Positions 1 to 8,268 of a stretch of DNA of 64,000 nucleotides are shown piece after piece. The number at the start of each line of letters is the position of its first letter. Position 1 is the first letter of the stretch. The translations under genes were made by a program, and so were the position numbers. This stretch comes from Mycobacterium sp. M26. GTDB lineage: Bacteria; Actinomycetota; Actinomycetes; Mycobacteriales; Mycobacteriaceae. Below the pieces are notes generated by a model. That model was not told where the DNA came from. It made no database searches and worked only from the letters and a program-made list of their open reading frames with translations. The stretch spans positions 811,468 to 875,467 of the forward strand of contig NZ_LN929907.1 of assembly GCF_001494595.1 (NCBI RefSeq), read 5' to 3'.

Positions 1-1228
1 TGCGCACCGCGTCTTCTTCGGTGTCGTACGGAATCACCGCCAGCACCGGTCCGAAGATCTCCTCCTGGGCGATGGTCATCGAGTTGTCCACGTCGGCGAA
101 GACGGTGGGCTGCACGAACCAGCCGTTGTCCAGGCCGTCCGGACGTCCGCCGCCGGTGACCAGCCGCGCGCCCTCCTCGACACCCTTCTTGATGTAGCCC
201 TCGACCCGCTCACGCTGCTTCTCGCTGATCAGCGGGCCGATCATGGCGGCGGGATCGTCGGGCAGGCCGATCGGCATGGCGGCCACCGCGCCGGACAGCT
301 TCTCGACGACCTCGTTGTAGCGGGACCGCGGCGCCAGGATGCGGGTCTGGCCCACACAGGCCTGGCCGCAGTTCATCAGCCCGGAGAACACCAGCATCGG
401 CAGCGTCGAATCCAGGTCGGCGTCCTCGAGGATGATGGCTGCGGACTTGCCGCCCAGTTCCAGCGTGCACGGCTTGAGCTTCTCGGCGGCGATCTTCGCG
501 ATCTCCTTGCCGACCGCGCTGGAGCCGGTGAACGTGTACTTGTCGATCTCGGGGTTGGCGGTCAGCGCCCGGCCGGTCTCGGGTCCACCGGGGACCACCG
601 ACAGCACACCCTCGGGCAGACCGGCCTCGGCGAAGACGTCGGCCATCGCGAACAGCGACAGCGGGGTCTCCGCGGCGGGCTTCACCACGACCGTACAACC
701 GGCCAGCAGGGCGGGGCCGAGCTTGTTGGCGGCCAGGAAGAACGGCACGTTCCACGCGGTCACCGCGGCCACGACGCCGATCGGCTCACGCACCACCATC
801 GTGGTGCCGTACACACCGTCGCGGAAGTCGCGCCAGGTGAACTTGTCAGCTGCGCCGGCGAAGTACTGGAACGACGACATCGCCGCGCCGTACTGCATCA
901 TGTCGACGATCGTCGGCGGCTGGCCGGTCTCGGCGGCCAGCAGGTACTTGAACTCCTCGGCGCGCTCTTCAAGGATCTTGACCGCGCGGCCCAGGATCTC
1001 GGCCCGCTCGGTGGGCGACATCTTCGGCCACGGACCCTCGTCGAAGGCCTTGCGGGCCGCGGCGCACGCGGCGTCGACATCAGCTGCCACCGCCAGCGGC
1101 ACCTTGCCGACGATTTCCCCGGTCGCCGGAGAACGCACTTCGATGACTTCGGCGCTGGACGGTGCGGCCCACTTGCCGCCGATAAACAGCTGGTCCCATT
1201 CGGTTCTGAACGCGGTGCTCTGTGTCAT
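1..1228 (-). CDS. aldehyde dehydrogenase (partial, C-terminus outside window)
   Basis: NAD(P)-dependent aldehyde dehydrogenase, oxidising an aldehyde to the acid; cytosolic. It starts at the ATG at 1228 (MTQSTAFRTEWDQ) and runs off the left edge after about 409 residues, where roughly 80 more are expected for a 480-490-residue family member. The family landmarks are present: the Rossmann FTGSS motif, ELGGKSA with the general-base Glu, the catalytic Cys291 in GQACVGQT, and EEIFGPV near the edge. It resembles the protein I recall as Rv0223c. The upstream same-strand methyltransferase ends 41 bp before this start, so the two may be co-transcribed. Substrate cannot be told from sequence. Confidence 0.95.
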   Translation of the reverse strand, partial: MTQSTAFRTEWDQLFIGGKWAAPSSAEVIEVRSPATGEIVGKVPLAVAADVDAACAAARKAFDEGPWPKMSPTERAEILGRAVKILEERAEEFKYLLAAETGQPPTIVDMMQYGAAMSSFQYFAGAADKFTWRDFRDGVYGTTMVVREPIGVVAAVTAWNVPFFLAANKLGPALLAGCTVVVKPAAETPLSLFAMADVFAEAGLPEGVLSVVPGGPETGRALTANPEIDKYTFTGSSAVGKEIAKIAAEKLKPCTLELGGKSAAIILEDADLDSTLPMLVFSGLMNCGQACVGQTRILAPRSRYNEVVEKLSGAVAAMPIGLPDDPAAMIGPLISEKQRERVEGYIKKGVEEGARLVTGGGRPDGLDNGWFVQPTVFADVDNSMTIAQEEIFGPVLAVIPYDTEEDAVR

Positions 1229-1269
1229 ACCCGTCACACTACCGACTGAAGACAAAAACTAGAACCTGT

Positions 1270-2046
1270 TCACTTCGGCGGATTCGGCGGGCGTAGCACC
1301 AGCACCAGATTGCTCACCAGGAACTCGCGCACACCAGGCACCGAGGTCAGGTTCCACGCCCATCGTGGGTGGTAGCGGGGGAATGCCGCTACCAGAGCCC
1401 CGGTGCTGCGTGCCCAGCGCAGCCCGTCGGCCGCCGAGACCGCGAACAGCGACGATCCGTAGTTGTTCTTCGGCGGGTGACCGTGCTTGCGGGTGTAGCG
1501 GGCCGCGGCACGGTGACCGCCGAGATAGTGGGTCAGGCCCATCTCGTGGCCGCCGAACGGGCCCAGCCACACCGTGTAGGACAGGATCGCCAGCCCGCCC
1601 GGACGGGTGATGCGCAACATCTCGTCACCGAGCTGCCATGGCCGGGCCACATGCTCAGCCACATTCGACGACAGGCATACCTCCACGCTGGCGTCGGCGA
1701 AGGGGAGTGCCATCCCGGAGGCCCGGACGAAGGAGCCCGGGCTGCTGCGACGCACGTGATCGGCGGCATGCATCTCGGAGGGGTCCGGCTCGACGCCGAC
1801 ATAGTTCCAGCCCGCCGCGCTGAACGCGGACGCGAAGTACCCGGGCCCGCCGCCGACGTCGACGACCGTGCACCCGGTGGGGTCGGAGTGCTCGACCCGC
1901 CACAGGTCGGTAACCATGGCCGCGGTGTCGGCGGCCAGCGCCCCGTAGAAACGGTCCGGGTCACGTTGTTCGTAGCGGAACTCCGAGAGCAGACGCACCG
2001 ACCGGCCCAGCGTCGCCCGCGCGGCGAACAGGTCGGTGACGGCCAT
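1270..2046 (-). CDS. class I SAM-dependent methyltransferase
   Basis: A 258-residue methyltransferase of the UbiE/Methyltransf_11 type. Motif I is VVDVGGGPGYF at residues 61-71, followed by the acidic loop VEPDPSEM and a conserved SSNVAEHV segment typical of motif IV. The acceptor is unknown. It resembles Rv0224c, which sits beside the same glycosyltransferase in M. tuberculosis. The start ATG at 2046 is divergent from the glycosyltransferase at 2146, leaving a 99-bp shared promoter region. No membrane segments are apparent. Confidence 0.9.
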   Translation of the reverse strand: MAVTDLFAARATLGRSVRLLSEFRYEQRDPDRFYGALAADTAAMVTDLWRVEHSDPTGCTVVDVGGGPGYFASAFSAAGWNYVGVEPDPSEMHAADHVRRSSPGSFVRASGMALPFADASVEVCLSSNVAEHVARPWQLGDEMLRITRPGGLAILSYTVWLGPFGGHEMGLTHYLGGHRAAARYTRKHGHPPKNNYGSSLFAVSAADGLRWARSTGALVAAFPRYHPRWAWNLTSVPGVREFLVSNLVLVLRPPNPPK

Positions 2047-2064
2047 CGGTTCACCCTATCCAGC

Positions 2065-2145
2065 GCGAAATTCACGTTTCGCAGGAAAAGTTCGAGTGGA
2101 GAGCTGCAAAAGGTGAAACTCGACGGGCGGACTAGGCTGAACTCG
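2065..2145. promoter_or_regulatory. divergent promoter region; leaderless-type -10 before the glycosyltransferase
   Basis: Lies between the methyltransferase (minus) and glycosyltransferase (plus) genes. GCGAAA and TTTCGC form a short inverted repeat at 2065-2082. On the plus strand TAGGCT (2133-2138) fits the mycobacterial -10 pattern TAnnnT and is followed by 7 bases and then the ATG at 2146. That is the spacing of leaderless mycobacterial transcripts. No Shine-Dalgarno sequence precedes that ATG, which agrees. Confidence 0.45.
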
Positions 2146-3312
2146 ATGTCCACCTCCGTCCGTCCGGTCCGCTCAGTGCTGCTGTTGTGCTGGCGCGACA
2201 CCGGCCACCCGCAGGGCGGCGGCAGTGAGACCTATGTGCAGCGCATCGGCACCCTTCTCGCCCAGTCCGGTGTTGAAGTGACCTTGCGCACGGCGCGCTA
2301 TCCGGGGGCGCCGCGCAAAGAGGTCGTCGACGGCGTCCGCATCAGCCGCGGCGGGGGCCCCTACTCCGTCTACATCTGGGCAGGCCTGGCCATGGTGCTG
2401 GCGCGCGTGGGGCTCGGCCCGCTGCGCCGGGTGCGCCCCGATGTCGTGCTGGACACCCAGAACGGCATCCCTTTCCTGGCCCGGCTGGCGTTCGGCCGGC
2501 GGGTGGCTCTCCTGGTCCATCACTGCCACCGCGAGCAGTGGCCGGTCGCCGGCCCGGTGCTGGGCCGGCTGGGCTGGTGGGTCGAATCGCGGCTCTCGCC
2601 GCGGATGCACCGGCGCAACCAGTACGTCACGGTGTCGCTGCCGTCGGCGCGGGATCTGGCCGACCTCGGGGTCAACGCCCGCCAGATCGCCGTGGTGCGC
2701 AATGGACTGGACGAGGCGCCCGCGCACACTCTGACCGCAGATCGGTCGGCCACTCCGCGGGTGGTGGTGCTGTCACGGCTGGTGCCGCACAAGCAGATCG
2801 AGGACGCCCTCGACGCGGTGGCCCGGTTGCGGTCGACGTTCGCCGACCTTCATCTGGACGTCGTCGGCGGCGGATGGTGGCATGACCGGCTCGTCGAGCG
2901 CGCTGCCGTGTTGGGCATCGCCGATGCCGTCACGTTCCACGGCCATGTGGACGATGCGGTCAAACATGCGGTGGTGCAACAGTCTTGGGTGCACGTTCTG
3001 CCGTCGCGCAAGGAAGGCTGGGGTCTGGCCGTCATCGAGGCCGCCCGGCACGCCGTGCCGACCGTCGGCTACCGATCGTCCGGCGGACTCACCGATTCGG
3101 TGATCGACGGGGTGACCGGTGTGCTGGTCGATGATCCCGAGGAACTCGTGAACGAGCTGGAGCGGTTGCTGACCGACCGGGTTCTGCGCGCCGAACTCGG
3201 CGCCAAAGCCCACGTGCGCAGCCGAGAGTTCTCGTGGCAGCAGAGTGCGGCTGCCATGCGACATGTGTTGGAGTCCGTGCACTCCGGAACCCGCGTCAGC
3301 GGCGTGATCTAG
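2146..3312 (+). CDS. GT4-family glycosyltransferase
   Basis: A 388-residue GT-B glycosyltransferase of the GT4 family, expected to move a sugar from a nucleotide donor onto an envelope glycolipid or glycan. The N-terminal lobe starts with a hydrophobic strand and the GGGSETYVQRIG acceptor-side loop. The C-terminal lobe carries VVVLSRLVPHKQ and the donor-binding E-x7-E segment SRKEGWGLAVIEAARH. The frame is open far upstream, but the ATG at 2146 is chosen because it gives the usual family length and sits 7 bases after a TAGGCT -10 element. It resembles Rv0225. The DUF5313 gene follows after 6 bp. Confidence 0.92.
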   Translation: MSTSVRPVRSVLLLCWRDTGHPQGGGSETYVQRIGTLLAQSGVEVTLRTARYPGAPRKEVVDGVRISRGGGPYSVYIWAGLAMVLARVGLGPLRRVRPDVVLDTQNGIPFLARLAFGRRVALLVHHCHREQWPVAGPVLGRLGWWVESRLSPRMHRRNQYVTVSLPSARDLADLGVNARQIAVVRNGLDEAPAHTLTADRSATPRVVVLSRLVPHKQIEDALDAVARLRSTFADLHLDVVGGGWWHDRLVERAAVLGIADAVTFHGHVDDAVKHAVVQQSWVHVLPSRKEGWGLAVIEAARHAVPTVGYRSSGGLTDSVIDGVTGVLVDDPEELVNELERLLTDRVLRAELGAKAHVRSREFSWQQSAAAMRHVLESVHSGTRVSGVI

Positions 3313-3318
3313 GAACCC

Positions 3319-3708
3319 ATGACTGAGAACGCTCGTCCCAACCCCCTGCAGTACATCGCCTATTGCTACGGCAAGCAGCTGCCCGCGTCGATGAACGACT
3401 GGGTGCGCAACGACCTCACCGGCAAGGGCGCCCGGCTGCGAACGCTGCTGCGCGTGGCGATTCCGGGCCTGCTGCTCGTCTCGCCGCTGTGGCTCATCCC
3501 GGCCACCACGCCGATGCACCTGGCCATGTCGGCGCTGCTGTTCCTGCCGTTCCTCTACTTCGCCCATGCCCTGGACAAGATTTGGCGCACCTACCGGCTG
3601 CGCCAGCACAATCTCGATCCGGCGCTGATCGACCAACTGGCCCGCAAGCGCGACGCCCACATCCACGAGTCCTACCGCGAGCGTTACGGGCCACGCGCCG
3701 AAGATTGA
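3319..3708 (+). CDS. DUF5313-type small membrane protein
   Basis: A 129-residue protein with a polar N-terminus (PNPLQYIAYCYGKQLP) and two closely spaced hydrophobic helices at about residues 45-80, then a charged tail (LARKRDAHIHESYRERYG). This layout matches actinobacterial DUF5313 proteins, whose function is unknown. It begins 6 bp after the glycosyltransferase stop, so it is almost certainly in that operon. I infer a small inner-membrane protein; no catalytic motif is visible. Confidence 0.8.
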   Translation: MTENARPNPLQYIAYCYGKQLPASMNDWVRNDLTGKGARLRTLLRVAIPGLLLVSPLWLIPATTPMHLAMSALLFLPFLYFAHALDKIWRTYRLRQHNLDPALIDQLARKRDAHIHESYRERYGPRAED

Positions 3709-3745
3709 CAGCCCATTCACGGGATCGTCGTGTGATGATCCGCGA

Positions 3746-4210
3746 ATGCCGAAGATCTATGACTACGTCCGCCACCCGCGTGCGGCCGAGCTACACGCCA
3801 GAAAGCCGTTGACCTCAGAGCAGATTCGCGGCGTCGCGCACGAGAACTGGCTGGTGCGGTTCAACGCCCGGTTCGGTCTCAAGATCACCGTGGTGGTTGG
3901 AACAATGTGGACCGCCTACCTGTTCACCGTGCTGGCGCTGTTCGCCCTGCCCGATGCGATCAAGCAGGGGACCTACTTCATCGTGGTGTGGCTGTCCAGC
4001 AGCTTCCTGCAACTGGTGCTCCTGCCGATCATCATCGTGGGGCAGAACATCCAGGCCAAAGCGGCCGACACCCGCGCAGACGAGACCTATAAGGACGCCG
4101 AGGCCGTCCTCAAGGAGGCCTCGATGATCCAGGATCACCTGACCAAACAGGATGAACTGATCACGCACATCCTCGACCAGCTCAAACCGCTCATCGCCAA
4201 ACAGGCTTAA
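3746..4210 (+). CDS. small integral membrane protein with C-terminal helical tail
   Basis: A 154-residue protein. Two membrane helices at about residues 48-75 and 80-103 (FIVVWLSSSFLQLVLLPII) are followed by an acidic amphipathic tail (KAADTRADETYKDAEAVLKE) likely to form a coiled coil. The pattern resembles mycobacterial DUF1003-like proteins, but I cannot assign a family with certainty. It lies 37 bp after the DUF5313 gene. Its stop codon overlaps the stop of the convergent TetR gene within TTAA at 4207-4210. No function is claimed. Confidence 0.75.
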   Translation: MPKIYDYVRHPRAAELHARKPLTSEQIRGVAHENWLVRFNARFGLKITVVVGTMWTAYLFTVLALFALPDAIKQGTYFIVVWLSSSFLQLVLLPIIIVGQNIQAKAADTRADETYKDAEAVLKEASMIQDHLTKQDELITHILDQLKPLIAKQA

Positions 4211-4746
4211 TCTGAACGCGTTTCGTCGCGCTTCAGCAGCTCCACGAACCGGGCCGCGGCGGCGTCGACTCCTGCCTCGTCATCGGTTCCGGCCAGATCG
4301 AGCAGCAGTCCGCGCATGACGGCCAGCCCCAGCCTGGCCTGGCTGCGATCGCCGGGCACCTCGGCGAGCCAGCCCTCGACGGCAGCGGGAAGCATGGTGG
4401 CGAAGGGACTCTCGCCCTGGGTGCCACGGGCGTAACACTCGAAGAACAACCGTTCCAGATCGCGCAGGCCAGGCTGGCGCAGGTGCCGCCACATCGCGGC
4501 GAAACCGGCTGCCCCGTCGGAGTCCAGTTCGTGGAGGAGTTCCTTCTGGCGGCGTTCGACCTCGTTGACAACCGCCAGCAGCAATTCGTCACGGGAACCG
4601 AAGTGGTGCAGCAGCATTCGGTGGCTGGTGCCGACGGCCTCGGCCAGCTCCCGCAAGGACCGACCACCCACTCCGTGCGTGGCGCACTCGGTCACCAGCG
4701 CGTCGAGCAACTCGGCCCGGCGGGCGGTGTCAGGTGGCCGGCCCAC
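4207..4746 (-). CDS. TetR-family transcriptional regulator
   Basis: A 179-residue TetR repressor. The N-terminal helix-turn-helix is visible in LRELAEAVGTSHRMLLHHFG (about residues 31-50), followed by a ligand-binding helical domain. The gene overlaps the SRPBCC gene upstream by 17 bp, so the two are translationally linked. It probably controls its own operon through the 18-bp palindrome at 5175-5192, a leaderless-type promoter region, so autoregulation together with the SRPBCC gene is the simplest reading. The ligand is unknown. Confidence 0.88.
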   Translation of the reverse strand: MGRPPDTARRAELLDALVTECATHGVGGRSLRELAEAVGTSHRMLLHHFGSRDELLLAVVNEVERRQKELLHELDSDGAAGFAAMWRHLRQPGLRDLERLFFECYARGTQGESPFATMLPAAVEGWLAEVPGDRSQARLGLAVMRGLLLDLAGTDDEAGVDAAAARFVELLKRDETRSD

Positions 4747-5176
4747 GGTACTTCGCCAGTTCTTCGCTCCGGCGCTTCAGTCCCTGGCCCTCCATCTCCA
4801 GGTAGCGCTGCGTCATCGACCGCATCATGCGCCCGACGAGGCCGCCGATGACGCCGCCCTGGTCCAGAACCTGGCGCACCTCCGTCGTCCCGTCCGGATT
4901 GGCGACGACGTCGTGGCGTGCGGTGGTGCGGCCACCCGGCGAGGTCTGTACCCACGTCCATGAGGTGTCCGCGACGAGTTCGGTGACCGTCCACCGCAGC
5001 CGGGGCATGCGCGGCTGGTCGATCTGGAATCGGCGGCCGACGGCCAGATCGGGTCCGTCCAGGCCGACCAGGCGGTTCACCGATGCCGTCCATTCCGGCC
5101 ACCGTTGGACGTCGGTGAACACCTGCCACACCAGAGCGGCCGGAGCGTCGATGGTGACAGTGCTCGAGGTGATCAT
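4730..5176 (-). CDS. SRPBCC / START-like polyketide cyclase family protein
   Basis: A 148-residue SRPBCC-fold protein. It opens with the classic MITSSTVTIDAPAALVWQVF strand-helix and PEWTASV, and ends with a long C-terminal helix (LVGRMMRSMTQRYLEMEGQG). Such proteins bind hydrophobic ligands; a precise role cannot be read. The ATG at 5176 is preferred over an in-frame start 78 bp upstream: homology begins there, the ATGA overlap with the preceding gene's stop is typical, and a TACCAT -10 lies 7 bases upstream. It is co-transcribed with the downstream TetR gene. Confidence 0.85.
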   Translation of the reverse strand: MITSSTVTIDAPAALVWQVFTDVQRWPEWTASVNRLVGLDGPDLAVGRRFQIDQPRMPRLRWTVTELVADTSWTWVQTSPGGRTTARHDVVANPDGTTEVRQVLDQGGVIGGLVGRMMRSMTQRYLEMEGQGLKRRSEELAKYRGPAT

Positions 5177-6897
5177 GTACCAGATGGTACATTTATGCGG
5201 CGGCGCAGGGAAGCCGCCAGCGCCACACCGCTCACTCCCAGCAGTGCGATCCACACTAGGTGCATTGCGATCAGCAGCTGTCGTTTCCCTTGTGGTGCAA
5301 CGGGACTCGTTCCCCCAACGCGATAGAGCGTGAGGTCGCCGTCGTGGTAGATCACCGGCAGTTCGCGCAGGGTCTGCTCGGCGTTACCCGTCTCGCCGGC
5401 GGTTCCGCCCTCGATCACCACCCAGCGCACGCCTGCGGCGGCCAAGTCCTGCGGTCGTTCACCGGCCAGCAGCATGCGCTGGATCTCGCGGGCGCGTCCG
5501 CCCTCCCCGAGCACGGTCTGCCCGGAGATGGTCAGGTCACCGGTGGTCAGCACCTCGGGTCGCAACCAGCGCGGCATCGGGTCGAGCACCGGTGCCGGGC
5601 CGGCCCACGCGAACCGGCGCATCGTGTCGGCGGGCAGCACCACCACGGCTCCCGGATCGGCGTTCACGGCCTCGGCCACCGCCGCCCACCCCGGCGGGTA
5701 GTGCACCGGCGCCACCCTGCCGCCCACGCCCCACGCCAGATCGGGCAGCACCGCGATCAACGCCGAGATAGCGATCAGCGCACTCACACCCGGGCGTGAC
5801 CACCTCCGCGCGGTGAGCACCGCTCCCGCGCCGGCGATCGCGTAACCCGGCATCGCCAGCGCCACCCACTTCTGCCCGTCGCGCAGCACCCCGAGTCCCG
5901 GCGCGGCGTCGACGACGGCCCGCAGCAGCGCCAACCCGGGACCGGTTGCGGCCAGCGCGGGCGCCACGATGCTGACCGCGCCCAGTACCAGCAGTGGCAC
6001 CGCGGCAGGCCGCCGAATCGCCGTCGGCAACCCAACTGCCACCACCGTCAACAACACTGCGGTCGCTGCCAGTGCCAATAGTGTTGTGCGCGAGGCAGGT
6101 ACGGCCTCGGCATTCCAGATTCCGCCGAGACCGGCGAGACTGCCGAGTGTTCCCAGCCCGGGTTCGGCCCGCGCGGCGAACGCCGACAGCCCCGACGGCG
6201 GCGACGAGCCCAGGGCACTCCCGAGAGCCGACGCGGTCAGCCATGGCAGGGCTGCGCCGATCGATGCTGCCAGGATCCCCGCGGCACAGCGCAGTCGTGA
6301 CACCCCGCCGCCGGGCACCGCGACGCAGACTCCGGCCACCACCGCCGCCAGGATCAATCCGGTCGGGGTAAGGCCGGCCACCGCGATCCAGAACACCGCG
6401 GCAGCCCACCTCGGCCAGTGTGGCGCCCGGCCGGTGCGTAACCCGATCACCGCCGCGGCGACCCACGGCAAACATCCGTAGCCGACCAGCAGGCTCCAGT
6501 GCCCCTGCAGTAGCCGCTCAGCGACGTAGGGGTTCCACACTGCGAGCGTGGTGGCCACCAACTGACCGGGCACCCCCGCCTCGGGCACCACCTGACCGGC
6601 CAGTCGTGCGGCGCCCCAGCCGGCCAGGAACAACCCGGCCACCAGCAGCGCCTTGACCACCACCCCGCCGTCGATCACGGCCGACAGCACGGCCACCAGA
6701 AAGTCCTGCGGCAGAGCCCGCGGAGCGGCTTCGGACAGGCCCAGCGCCGCGTCGGACAGGTAGGACCGCGGGGTGGACACGGCGTCGCGCAACAGCAGAT
6801 ACCCGGGCGCCAGCAGGGGAGCCGTCACGGCGACGGCCAAGATCAGGGCATATCCCGGCACCACCCACCGGACTGCCCGGCGGTGTGCCCGGGTCAT
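5173..6897 (-). CDS. polytopic membrane protein, GT-C-like (Rv0226c-type)
   Basis: A 574-residue integral membrane protein with roughly a dozen hydrophobic helices. An early periplasmic loop holds SVLSDAALGLSEAAP-like acidic sequence, and a later segment reads WNPYVAERLLQGHW. This layout resembles GT-C glycosyltransferases such as the N-terminal half of AftD, but catalytic residues are not certain. It matches the protein I recall as Rv0226c in size and neighbours. The start at 6897 lies 7 bp after the DUF3068 gene stop (6905), suggesting one transcript. Its last codons form the operator and promoter of the SRPBCC-TetR pair, and its TGA overlaps the next ATG. Confidence 0.85.
   Translation of the reverse strand: MTRAHRRAVRWVVPGYALILAVAVTAPLLAPGYLLLRDAVSTPRSYLSDAALGLSEAAPRALPQDFLVAVLSAVIDGGVVVKALLVAGLFLAGWGAARLAGQVVPEAGVPGQLVATTLAVWNPYVAERLLQGHWSLLVGYGCLPWVAAAVIGLRTGRAPHWPRWAAAVFWIAVAGLTPTGLILAAVVAGVCVAVPGGGVSRLRCAAGILAASIGAALPWLTASALGSALGSSPPSGLSAFAARAEPGLGTLGSLAGLGGIWNAEAVPASRTTLLALAATAVLLTVVAVGLPTAIRRPAAVPLLVLGAVSIVAPALAATGPGLALLRAVVDAAPGLGVLRDGQKWVALAMPGYAIAGAGAVLTARRWSRPGVSALIAISALIAVLPDLAWGVGGRVAPVHYPPGWAAVAEAVNADPGAVVVLPADTMRRFAWAGPAPVLDPMPRWLRPEVLTTGDLTISGQTVLGEGGRAREIQRMLLAGERPQDLAAAGVRWVVIEGGTAGETGNAEQTLRELPVIYHDGDLTLYRVGGTSPVAPQGKRQLLIAMHLVWIALLGVSGVALAASLRRRINVPSGT
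5175..5192. promoter_or_regulatory. 18-bp perfect palindrome: TetR operator over a leaderless promoter
   Basis: The sequence ATGTACCA-GA-TGGTACAT is a perfect inverted repeat with 8-bp arms. Read on the minus strand it contains TACCAT (5189-5184), a TAnnnT -10 element, then 7 bases, then the ATG of the SRPBCC gene at 5176. Operator, promoter and start codon are therefore superimposed, all inside the last codons of the upstream membrane-protein gene. The adjacent TetR regulator is the obvious candidate binder. Confidence 0.65.
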
Positions 6898-6904
6898 GCG
6901 GTGC

Positions 6905-8101
6905 TCACCGGTCCGGCGGAGGCTCCAGATCGGGTCGCGCCGCGGGCAGCTTCTCGGTGGCGGCCTCAGCGGCCGGCATCGGTCCGGTCTCGTCCTTGCC
7001 GAAGAACCCGTGATCGGCGGTATCCAGGCCCGGATCGATCAGAGCGGCCTCGGCCCGCACGCTGAACATGCCGAGCAGGGCACCGCCGATGAGGGCCACC
7101 AGACCGGCTGCCGTAAAGCTGATGGGCAGCACCCGCGACCACAGACCCACCCGGTCACGCTCGTCGCGGGCGGCGGCCACCTGATCTTCGATGGTCTGCT
7201 CGGTCGAGGTCACCTTGTAGTCGGCCAGCGCCATCTCGGGCTTCAGCGGATCCCGCGCGTAGTAGTGGTTGGCGTGCTCTTCGGCCTTGACGATGGTGCC
7301 GGTCACCGGATCCACCCAGAACGTGCGCTGGGCGGCGTAGTAGCGGGTCATGGTGACCGGATCGTCCGGCGGGCCGGGCAGGCCCCACAGCGACGCCCGG
7401 GCGGTCACCTGGCCCTCCTCGTCGTTGTCGTACAGCGAGGCGTACTTGATCGGCTCGACCAGCTTGCCGTCGGCGTCGTAGCCGACGTTCTGGGTGAACC
7501 GGTAGGTCGTCAGCCCGTTCACATCGTCTTCGCCGTCATAGTTGGCGTCGAACGCCTTCTGCGCGATCGGATCGAAGTACGGGTAGGTCTTCTTCTCCGT
7601 GTTGAACGGGAAGCGGTAGGACAGGCCGTCGTGCGGCAGCGCGATATTCGTCGGCGGCTTGTCGTCCTCGATGGTCCGCGGCTTCTGCACCGAACCGCCC
7701 GGATGGGTGTCATCGGACACCGCCATCGCGGTGCTGCGGTTGAGCGTCACGGTGTCGACCATGGCCAGCAGCAGGCCGTTGTCCTGCTGCTTGTCGCTGC
7801 GCCGCACGCTGGTGCCGACCTGGAAGGTCACCACGTCGGCGTTGGCCGGCGATTCGACGGTGATCTGCTGCTGGGACACCAGCGGAACGTTCTTGTCGAT
7901 GATGAACCGCTCGCCGGACAGTGAGGCCGGGTCCAGTGCGGTTCCGGTGCCGTTGCTGACCAGGGACTCGTCGATGTTCAACGGAATCTTCTGGATCTTG
8001 CCCGAGGTGTAGGTCGACAGCAGCAGGGCGGCGATCAGAAGGGCGGCTCCGAGCCCGATGATGCCGTACGCCGCGATACGCAACATGCCTGCGCGATTCA
8101 C
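6905..8101 (-). CDS. DUF3068 (PorA-like) membrane-anchored protein
   Basis: A 398-residue protein with one N-terminal membrane helix (AAYGIIGLGAALLIAALLL), a large extracytoplasmic domain, and a second helix near residues 345-365 before a short proline-rich cytoplasmic tail. This matches DUF3068 of mycobacteria and corynebacteria (Rv0227c-like). The exported domain has conserved phrases such as RYYAAQRTFWVDPVTG. The GTG at 8101 is chosen because GGAGG lies 10 bases upstream; an ATG five codons later is possible, and the frame is open up to 8197. The acyltransferase gene is divergent. Role unknown, probably in the envelope. Confidence 0.85.
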   Translation of the reverse strand: MNRAGMLRIAAYGIIGLGAALLIAALLLSTYTSGKIQKIPLNIDESLVSNGTGTALDPASLSGERFIIDKNVPLVSQQQITVESPANADVVTFQVGTSVRRSDKQQDNGLLLAMVDTVTLNRSTAMAVSDDTHPGGSVQKPRTIEDDKPPTNIALPHDGLSYRFPFNTEKKTYPYFDPIAQKAFDANYDGEDDVNGLTTYRFTQNVGYDADGKLVEPIKYASLYDNDEEGQVTARASLWGLPGPPDDPVTMTRYYAAQRTFWVDPVTGTIVKAEEHANHYYARDPLKPEMALADYKVTSTEQTIEDQVAAARDERDRVGLWSRVLPISFTAAGLVALIGGALLGMFSVRAEAALIDPGLDTADHGFFGKDETGPMPAAEAATEKLPAARPDLEPPPDR

Positions 8102-8268
8102 GCTGCCGTGGCCTCCTTCTCCCGTCGGGTTCTGCACCGCCGAGACGGCGAAGCAAACCGGTCTGACCCTAACAGCAGATGCCAAGGCACCGGCCAATTA
8201 GGAGGTCACGCCGCAGCCAGGGTGTACCCACTTTCGCCGGGTTACCCGGCACCGGCAGACTGGCGGAC

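Noticed and set aside
339..1262. 307-codon plus-strand open frame across the aldehyde dehydrogenase gene
   Set aside because: Its translation is low-complexity Ala/Ser/Arg/Pro-rich and antisense to a clear aldehyde dehydrogenase with intact catalytic motifs on the minus strand. Long antisense frames are expected at this GC content.
5260..6481. Plus-strand frames within the GT-C-like membrane protein
   Set aside because: They translate to His/Arg/Ala/Pro-rich sequence typical of antisense frames, while the minus strand gives a coherent multi-helix membrane protein.
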